45,400 nucleotides of DNA, taken from NCBI GenBank assembly GCA_904374485.1, contig CAJFFX010000019.1, positions 1 through 45,400 on the forward strand, written 5' to 3'. Origin of the DNA: Candidatus Pseudoscillospira falkowii. Lineage in GTDB: Bacteria; Bacillota; Clostridia; Oscillospirales; Oscillospiraceae. Both the position numbers and the translations under genes were made by a program. Under the pieces are notes generated by a model that had not been told where the DNA came from, ran no database searches, and worked only from the letters and a program-made list of their open reading frames with translations. Shown piece by piece: positions 38,871-45,400 of this stretch (position 1 is its first letter; each line of letters opens with the position of its first letter).

Positions 38871-39896
38871 ATGGAAAAGAAAAACCTGGATTGGAGCAAT
38901 CTCGGCTTCGCCTATGTCAAAACCGATAAGCGCTTTGTGTCCAACTATAAGGACGGCGCATGGGACGAGGGCGTCCTGACGGACGACGACCAGGTGACCA
39001 TCAGCGAGTGCGCCGGCGTGCTGCAGTATGCCCAGGCGGTGTTCGAGGGCATGAAGGCCTACACCACCGAGCAGGGCAAGATCGTTATTTTCCGCCCGGA
39101 CCTGAACGCTTCCCGCATGGCCGATTCCGCCCGCCGGCTGGAAATGCCCGTCTATCCCGAGGAGAAATTCGTCCAGGCGGTGGAGGACACCGTCCGCGCC
39201 AACGCGGCTTGGGTGCCGCCCTACGGCAGCGGCGCCACCCTCTACATCCGCCCCTACATGTTCGGCTCCGACGCCGTCATCGGCGTCAAACCCGCCGACG
39301 AATATCAGTTCCGCGTGTTCGTCACCCCCGTTGGCCCCTATTTCAAGGGCGGCATCAAGCCCCTGACCATCCGCGTCTCCGATTTTGACCGGGCGGCCCC
39401 CCACGGCACCGGCCACATCAAGGCCGGCCTGAACTATGCCATGAGCCTCCACGCCATCGTCACCGCCCACGCCGAGGGCTACGACGAGAACATGTATCTC
39501 GACGCGGCTACCCGCACCAAGGTGGAGGAGACCGGCGGCGCCAATTTCCTGTTCGTTACCAAGGACGGCACCCTGGTCACCCCAAAGTCCGAGAGCATCC
39601 TGCCCTCCATCACCCGCCGCAGCCTGATGTATGTGGCCGAGCACTACCTGGGCATGAAGACCGAGGAGCGCGAGGTCTATTTCGACGAGGTGCAGGACTT
39701 CGCCGAGTGCGGCCTGTGCGGTACCGCCGCCGTCATTTCCCCCGTGGGCAAGGTCGTGGACCACGGCCGGGAGATCTGCTTCCCCTCCGGCATGACGGAG
39801 ATGGGCCCTGTTACGAAAAAGCTCTACGACACCCTCACCGGCATCCAGATGGGCCACATCGAGGCCCCCGAAGGCTGGATCCACGTGGTGGAGTGA
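38871..39896 (+). CDS. ilvE: Branched-chain amino acid aminotransferase
   Basis: VFEGMKAYTTEQGKIVIFRPDLNASRMADSARRLEMP, GSGATLYIRPYMFG, IKAGLNYAMS, ANFLFVTKDGTLVTP. Confidence 0.96.
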   Translation: MEKKNLDWSNLGFAYVKTDKRFVSNYKDGAWDEGVLTDDDQVTISECAGVLQYAQAVFEGMKAYTTEQGKIVIFRPDLNASRMADSARRLEMPVYPEEKFVQAVEDTVRANAAWVPPYGSGATLYIRPYMFGSDAVIGVKPADEYQFRVFVTPVGPYFKGGIKPLTIRVSDFDRAAPHGTGHIKAGLNYAMSLHAIVTAHAEGYDENMYLDAATRTKVEETGGANFLFVTKDGTLVTPKSESILPSITRRSLMYVAEHYLGMKTEEREVYFDEVQDFAECGLCGTAAVISPVGKVVDHGREICFPSGMTEMGPVTKKLYDTLTGIQMGHIEAPEGWIHVVE

Positions 39897-39915
39897 TCCT
39901 GAAACCGCATCCCAT

Positions 39916-39953
39916 CGCCCCCGGTAGAGCGCGCTCTGCCGGGGGCGTTTTTT
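39916..39953 (+). terminator. Terminator after ilvE
   Basis: CGCCCCCGG...CCGGGGGCG-TTTTTT. Confidence 0.8.
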
Positions 39954-40107
39954 ACGGCGGCGTGCCCGGCAGGAACGGGGCGCGCCCGGGCGCACGAATG
40001 TGCAAAAAGCGGTAGCATATCTGCCATTTTTCCCCGTTTGCGGAGGGTATAATAAAAAACTGAAAAGCGCCGCCGCGGAAAAAGACGGCGGGATGTGGGG
40101 AGGGCGT

Positions 40108-40455
40108 ATGCACGAAACGTCTTTGATACAGTTTACGCTGGATGCGGTGGAGCGCAGGGCGCTGGCGCTGCGGATGCGCAGGGTGACGGATATTTACCTG
40201 GTGGTGGGCGAGATGCGCGGCGCGCTGCCGGAGCTGATGCAGGAGGCCTTTCGGATTTTAACTTATGCCAGGCCGGCGTTTCACGGGGCGGAGCTCCATA
40301 TTGAAGCGCGGCCCGTGGTGCTGCGATGCCAAAAATGCGGAAAGCGATACCGCGCGGCAGATTTCCACCGGGTTGCCTGCCCGGACTGCGGCGCGCCGGA
40401 GTACGATGTGGCGGAGGGCAACGAACTTTATATCGATTCGTTTGAAGGAGAATAA
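40108..40455 (+). CDS. hypA: Hydrogenase maturation nickel metallochaperone HypA
   Basis: ATG 40108; MHETSLIQFTLDAVERRA, zinc site CQKCGKRYR...CPDCGAPEYDVAEGNELYIDSFEGE. Confidence 0.92.
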   Translation: MHETSLIQFTLDAVERRALALRMRRVTDIYLVVGEMRGALPELMQEAFRILTYARPAFHGAELHIEARPVVLRCQKCGKRYRAADFHRVACPDCGAPEYDVAEGNELYIDSFEGE

Positions 40456-40460
40456 AGCGG

Positions 40461-41111
40461 ATGAAAGTATATATGGAGCAGGGGATCCTGCAGGAAAACG
40501 CCCGCCAGGCGGAGGAAAACCGCGCGCTGTTCGGAAAAACGCTGGTGGTGAATTTGATCGGCTCCCCCGGCTGCGGGAAAACGACGCTGCTGGAGAAGAC
40601 CCTGGCGGCCCTGGGAAAGGAATTCCGCATGGCCGTGATCGAGGGGGATATATACACTACAAAGGACGCCCAGCGCATCGAGGCCTGCGGCGTGCCCGTG
40701 GTGCAGGTGAACACCGCCGGCGGCTGCCACCTCAGCGCGGAGATCACCGCCCGGGCCGCGGCGGATCTGGATCTTGCAGATCTTGACATTCTGTTCATCG
40801 AAAACGTGGGCAATCTAGTCTGCCCGGCGGAGTTCGACCTGGGGGAGGACTGCAAGGCTGCCGTGCTCAGCGTGGTGGAAGGCGACGATAAGCCGGCCAA
40901 ATACCCCCTGCTGTTCCGGGAGGCCGGCGTGGTGGTGCTGAACAAGTGCGATTTGCTGCCCTATACGAATTTCAATATGGACAGCGCCCTGGCGGACCTC
41001 CAGGGCCTGAACGAAAAAGCGCCCGTCCTGCAGCTGTCCGCCGCCAGGGAAGAGGGGCTCGAGCCCTGGTATGCCTGGCTCCGCCGCGCCGCGGCGGAAA
41101 AGAAAGCCTGA
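40461..41111 (+). CDS. hypB: Hydrogenase nickel incorporation GTPase HypB
   Basis: VVNLIGSPGCGKTTLLEKTL, EGDIYTTKDAQRI, NTAGGCHLSAEIT, FIENVGNLVCPAEFDLGE, VLNKCDLLPY. Confidence 0.95.
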   Translation: MKVYMEQGILQENARQAEENRALFGKTLVVNLIGSPGCGKTTLLEKTLAALGKEFRMAVIEGDIYTTKDAQRIEACGVPVVQVNTAGGCHLSAEITARAAADLDLADLDILFIENVGNLVCPAEFDLGEDCKAAVLSVVEGDDKPAKYPLLFREAGVVVLNKCDLLPYTNFNMDSALADLQGLNEKAPVLQLSAAREEGLEPWYAWLRRAAAEKKA

Positions 41112-41143
41112 AAAAAAGCGCCGCCGCGGGCGGCGCTTTTTTG
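41112..41143 (+). terminator. Terminator after hypB
   Basis: AAAAAAAGCGCCGCC-gcgg-GCGGCGCTTTTTT. Confidence 0.8.
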
Positions 41144-41314
41144 CGCTTTCGCGGCGGCTGCGCCGGCCTTCCCGGCCCGGCGCTGTCCCGATATTTTACA
41201 AATCTTTTACAGAAACATGGTCGCGTCCGGTGGCGCTTTTTTCTATGATGGAGGTGGAAGGAAAGATCTGCGGACGCCGCCTGCGGCGGCGCTTTCGGAA
41301 AGGAGCATGCGGAT

Positions 41315-41590
41315 ATGCGCAGAGATACGCCGACGTCCACCGTTTCCCGCCTGTGGGGGCTGGCCGTCTTCACCGTCTATGTCGCGGCGCTGTGGTTCGT
41401 GGGGTGGTATGACCTCAGGATCTGCGGCGGCAGCTATAACACTATCGTGACGGACGCGCTGCTGAGCGCGGCGTTTTTCGCTGCGTTTTTCCTGCCATTG
41501 CTCCCCGGCTGCCCCAGAAAAGCCGCGGCCGTCACTGCCCTTTCTCTGCTGGCCCTTGCCGCCGCGTTCTTCTTTGCCCTGCAGCCCTGA
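41315..41590 (+). CDS. Small hypothetical membrane protein
   Basis: 91 aa with three hydrophobic segments; RBS AAAGGAG upstream. Confidence 0.6.
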   Translation: MRRDTPTSTVSRLWGLAVFTVYVAALWFVGWYDLRICGGSYNTIVTDALLSAAFFAAFFLPLLPGCPRKAAAVTALSLLALAAAFFFALQP

Positions 41591-41631
41591 GCATATTTGT
41601 TGATTTAACGAATCCCTCGCACCTGAAAGCG

Positions 41632-41669
41632 GGAAGGCCGCGGCAGAAGCCGCGGCCTTCCTGTTTTTT
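41632..41669 (+). terminator. Terminator after the small membrane protein
   Basis: GGAAGGCCGCGGC-AGAA-GCCGCGGCCTTCC-TGTTTTTT. Confidence 0.8.
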
Positions 41670-41708
41670 CAGCCTGACGGTTGTTCCCGGTTTTCAGCCG
41701 CCGGCCGC

Positions 41709-42926
41709 TTAAAGCCGAACGGTCATGGAAATCACGTGCTCCCCCTCGTAGGCGGCCTTGATGGCACCGCCATTGACGTGGGCGATGGTCTGCGCCATGG
41801 CCAGGCCGATGCCGTAACCCCCGGTTTTCTGGGTGCGGGCGCCGTCGGCCCGGTAAAACCGGTCAAAGAGATTCTCCGGCGGACAATTCGGCAGCGCATC
41901 GCAGGTGTTTTTCACCTGCAGCACCGCGCTGCGGCCCTCCCGCCGCACAAAAAGGCGGATCGCCCCGTTTTCGCTGACGTATTTCACGGCGTTGTCCAGC
42001 AGGATCGTCACCACCTGTTCGATCTGCTCCCGAACGGCGCAGACCGTCACGCCCGGCTCTGCGCTGATCTCCAGCGCCGCGCCCCGGAGCTCCGCCCCCG
42101 GGCGGAAAGCTTCGGCCTGCTCCTGTGTCAGGGCGCTCAGGTCGAATTCCTGGCGGACGAGCTGGGCGCGCTGTTCGTCCATTTTGGCCAGCATCAGCAG
42201 ATTTTCCATCAGCCCACTCAGCCGGGCCGTCTGGGCACGGATATTGCGGCTCCACTTTGTTTCCCCGCAGCGCAGTTCCATGGCCTCGGTGTTGGCCAGG
42301 ATGATGGCCAGGGGCGTTTTGATCTCGTGGCCGGCGTCGGTGACAAACTGTTTTTGCCGCTCGATGTTTTCGGCAATGGGACGAATGGCCCGGCGGGACA
42401 GGGCCCGCACCAGGATGAACATTGCGATCCAGCAGACGATCCCGCCCAGCAAAGACGCCCAAAAGACCGTGCCCACGGAGCGGCGCTGGGCGGACATATC
42501 GAGAAAGACGGCGACGGCCCCGTCGTCCCGGGTGGGCACGATGCGGAAGCGGAACTGCTCCAAATCGCCCGCCAGAACGTTGGACTGCAGGGCTTCCCGC
42601 CCGTAATCTATGGCCTCCTGGGGGGTTACGGCGAAGGTGTGCTCTGTATCGGTGTAGAGCAGGTCGCCGTTGTCGTTCCAGCGCAGCAGGAAGTAACGCG
42701 CCTCCAGCACCTCCCGCCGGCTGGCCATGGGCAGCTCGCCGCCGGCGGCGCGCCAGCTGCGGTCCGGCGCGCCCTCTGTTTCGATCAGCACCTCCATCAG
42801 CCGGTCGCCGTAGCGCTCCGTCATCGCATAGTTGGTCAGGTTCACTGCTCCCAGCACCACCACCAGCAGGATCGTGACGGCGATCATGGCGGAGACCACG
42901 AAGCGCCGCTGCAGCGCCGCGATCAC
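41709..42926 (-). CDS. Sensor histidine kinase
   Basis: Two TM helices, H-box FVTDAGHEIKTPLAIILANTEAMEL, N-box LLDNAVKYVSENG, GGYGIGLAMAQTIAHVNGG. Confidence 0.93.
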   Translation of the reverse strand: MIAALQRRFVVSAMIAVTILLVVVLGAVNLTNYAMTERYGDRLMEVLIETEGAPDRSWRAAGGELPMASRREVLEARYFLLRWNDNGDLLYTDTEHTFAVTPQEAIDYGREALQSNVLAGDLEQFRFRIVPTRDDGAVAVFLDMSAQRRSVGTVFWASLLGGIVCWIAMFILVRALSRRAIRPIAENIERQKQFVTDAGHEIKTPLAIILANTEAMELRCGETKWSRNIRAQTARLSGLMENLLMLAKMDEQRAQLVRQEFDLSALTQEQAEAFRPGAELRGAALEISAEPGVTVCAVREQIEQVVTILLDNAVKYVSENGAIRLFVRREGRSAVLQVKNTCDALPNCPPENLFDRFYRADGARTQKTGGYGIGLAMAQTIAHVNGGAIKAAYEGEHVISMTVRL

Positions 42927-43597
42927 GGCGCAGCCTCCAGGGAATACCCCACGCCGCGCTTCACTTTCAGCTCCGCGTGGGCGCCCAGGGCGGCGATGCG
43001 CTTGCGCAGGTACGATATGTATACCCAGACGGTACTGATGTCCACCTCGGTTTCATAGCCCCAGATCTTTTCAAACAGGGTCTCCGTGGAAAAATACATG
43101 CCCTGGTTGCGCATGAACAGCTCCATCAGCAGGTATTCCCGCCGGGGCAGGTCGACGTATGCTTCGCCGCAGCGCAGCTGGGAGCTGCGCTGGTCCAGTT
43201 CCAGGTCCCCGCAGCGCAGCACGTCGGGCACATAAGTCTCCTGCCGCCGCAGGATCGCCCGGATGCGGGCCAGCAGTTCTCCCATGGCGAATGGCTTGGG
43301 CAGATAGTCGTCGGCCCCCAGGTCCAGCCCCAGGATCCGGTCTTCCACGTCGGTTTTGGCCGTCAGCAGCAGTATGGGCGTGGTGCAGCCCTCGGCGCGC
43401 AGGGTGCGCAGCACGTCGAGGCCGCTGCACCCGGGCAGCATGATGTCCAGCAGGATCACGTCGTACTGCTCTACCCGGGCGTATTCCAGCGCTTCCAGGC
43501 CGTCTCCCACCGTATCCACCAGATAGTTGTGATAGCTCAGCACGTCCTCCACGGCTTCTGCCAGGGCCGCCTCATCTTCTGCGTACAGGATCTTCAC
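42923..43597 (-). CDS. OmpR-family response regulator
   Basis: MKILYAEDEAALAEAVEDVLSYHNY, VILLDIMLPGCSGLDVLRTLR, ISTVWVYISYLRKRI; 4-nt overlap with the kinase gene. Confidence 0.95.
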   Translation of the reverse strand: MKILYAEDEAALAEAVEDVLSYHNYLVDTVGDGLEALEYARVEQYDVILLDIMLPGCSGLDVLRTLRAEGCTTPILLLTAKTDVEDRILGLDLGADDYLPKPFAMGELLARIRAILRRQETYVPDVLRCGDLELDQRSSQLRCGEAYVDLPRREYLLMELFMRNQGMYFSTETLFEKIWGYETEVDISTVWVYISYLRKRIAALGAHAELKVKRGVGYSLEAAP

Positions 43598-43672
43598 GGG
43601 CTTTCACCTCCATGTTCTGTCTCTCTTTTATCTAACCACAAAAAGCTGAATCCTTCCTAAAAAAACGCCGGT

Positions 43673-44869
43673 TCAGCCGTAATTTTTTGCAAGGCCGCCC
43701 TCGGCGGTCTCCCGGTATCGCCGGGAGAGATCCCGGCCCGTTTCATACATGGTTTTGACCACCAGATCGAAGGAGATCTTCCGGGTGCTGGTGAGGAAAT
43801 TGGCCAGGGACAGGGCGTTGATGGCCCGCATGGCCGCCACGGCGTTGCGCTCGATGCAGGGGATCTGCACCAGGCCCCCGATGGGGTCGCAGGTCAGCCC
43901 CAAATGGTGCTCCATGGCTACCTCGGCGGCGTACTCGATCTGGTCCACGCCCATTTCAAAAAGCTCGCCCAGGGCCGCCGCCGTCATGGAGCAGGCCGAG
44001 CCGATCTCCGCCTGGCAGCCGCACTGAGCCCCGGAAATGGAGGCGTTGGTCTTGATGAGGTTGCCCACGACGCCTCCTGCCGCCAGGGCGCGGAGCACCT
44101 GCTCGTCGGAAAAGCCCTTCTGCTCCTGCATATAGCGCAGCGCCGATGGGAGCACGCCGCAGGCGCCGCAGGTGGGAGCGGTGACGATCTCTCCGCCGGC
44201 GGCGTTCTCCTCCGCCACGGCGAAGGCGTAGGCGCACACCAGGCGGTTTTCCTTTGTGGCGGCGCTTTCGTCGATGTGGCGCTGTTCGTGGAGAAACTGG
44301 GCCTTGCGCTCCACATGCAGGCCGCCGGGCAGCTCCCCGGACACGGACAGGCCCCGCACGATGCTCCGCTTCATGGCCTCCCACACGCGGTAAAGGTCGT
44401 CCCAGATCGCCGGGCCCTCATAGTGCTCCACATAATCCGGGATGCGGGCGTTGTGACTTTTGCACCAGGCTGCGATCTCGGCATAGGAGCCCTCGGGATA
44501 GACCTCCGGCGTCGCAGTTTCCGGCCGGCCCACCAGAGTGATCGCCCCGCCGCCGGTGGACAGCACCCGCAAAAAGCCCGTCTGTTCGCCGCCTTTATAA
44601 GAGAACAGGTCCATGGTGTTGGGGTGGGGGAGGTCCGTGGTTTCTGTGTCGAAGACGATATCCGCCGCCGTGGGGGCCAGGGCATCTTCCACGGCCCGGT
44701 CTGTCAGATGGCCTTTCCCCGTCAGTGCCAGGGACCCGTAGAGCACGGCGCGGAACTGGTCCGCCTCCGGATGTTCGGTGCGGAACAGCCCCGCCGCCCG
44801 GGCGGGCCCCATGGTGTGGGAACTGGACGGCCCCCGGCCGATGGTATACAATTCACGGATGGATTTCAT
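43673..44869 (-). CDS. sdaA: L-serine ammonia-lyase (single chain, Fe-S)
   Basis: MKSIRELYTIGRGPSSSHTMGPARAA, VTAPTCGACGVLPSALRYMQE, SISGAQCGCQAEIGSACSMTAAALGEL, HHLGLTCDPIGGLVQIPCIERNA. Confidence 0.95.
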   Translation of the reverse strand: MKSIRELYTIGRGPSSSHTMGPARAAGLFRTEHPEADQFRAVLYGSLALTGKGHLTDRAVEDALAPTAADIVFDTETTDLPHPNTMDLFSYKGGEQTGFLRVLSTGGGAITLVGRPETATPEVYPEGSYAEIAAWCKSHNARIPDYVEHYEGPAIWDDLYRVWEAMKRSIVRGLSVSGELPGGLHVERKAQFLHEQRHIDESAATKENRLVCAYAFAVAEENAAGGEIVTAPTCGACGVLPSALRYMQEQKGFSDEQVLRALAAGGVVGNLIKTNASISGAQCGCQAEIGSACSMTAAALGELFEMGVDQIEYAAEVAMEHHLGLTCDPIGGLVQIPCIERNAVAAMRAINALSLANFLTSTRKISFDLVVKTMYETGRDLSRRYRETAEGGLAKNYG

Positions 44870-45400
44870 AGGCGAAGCTCCTTTTTTGCCGCGCCGATGG
44901 CGCGGCGGTAGGTTTTATTTTAATTTTTGCTTTTTTACGCTGTGATATTCTTTTGCTTGCAGGGGTTGGAGTTGTGCTCCTGCCGGGCTGCCGGGCAGCC
45001 CGGCACTTCTTCACTATTCATTATTCACTATTCACTCGCAACCAGGGCGCAAGTTTGCCGCCTTGTCCCATTTGCGCCCCCCATTTCTTTTCCTCCCTGC
45101 AGGAGAAAAAGAAACGCGCCGCGCCCGGTGCAAAGGAAAAAGAGGGGCTTAGGGTACAGACGAAGATGGACCCGTGCTTCGACAAGATGACCGTGCACTA
45201 TGTGGCGACGTGTGCAAGTTTGGTACCAACCTGAATGGCTTGTCCTTCTCTTTCCGCTGCTGCTCCCCTGGCGCGCGCGGGAACCCTGCAAGACTCTGTA
45301 AGCGCTGGGCCAGCGGCAGCGGCCGGGGATGCTGAAGCAAGTCAGACCTGCACCAAACGGCTGAGCAGCTGCCACCTTGCAGGGGAGCATTTATAGAAGC

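Overview
GC-rich Firmicutes chromosome segment. Gene content and order suggest an Oscillospiraceae-like, butyrate-producing spore former; this taxonomic guess is inference. Most of the window is conserved housekeeping: glgA (5' truncated)-glgP; a pgk-tpiA-gpmI glycolysis cluster with trmL; glmU-like-prs-pth-mfd; thl-atoD-atoA; DUF1385-prmC-recA-recX-nitroreductase-rimO-pgsA; ilvE; hypA-hypB; two two-component systems; sdaA. The most interesting structure is two AT-richer two-gene cassettes, each bounded by direct copies of a hairpin-forming repeat. One is SRPBCC+DUF3795, at 4.0-5.0 kb, between near-identical 39-bp terminator hairpins. The other is ogt+alkA-like, at 25.2-26.9 kb, between related ~62-bp elements ending in AACCCAAAAAGAAAG; it abuts a tRNA-Leu(CAA) whose 3' acceptor strand no longer pairs. 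Other notable points: a perfect consensus Rex operator (TTGTTAA-TATT-TTAACAA) upstream of thl; a GlmU homolog in the canonical glmU locus whose uridylyltransferase domain has lost its signature motif; a histidine kinase whose first transmembrane segment appears removed by an out-of-frame deletion; a perfect 48-bp palindrome; and orphan hypAB. No CRISPR array, rRNA, prophage or recognisable transposase/integrase was seen. All calls come from reading the sequence; no database search was run.
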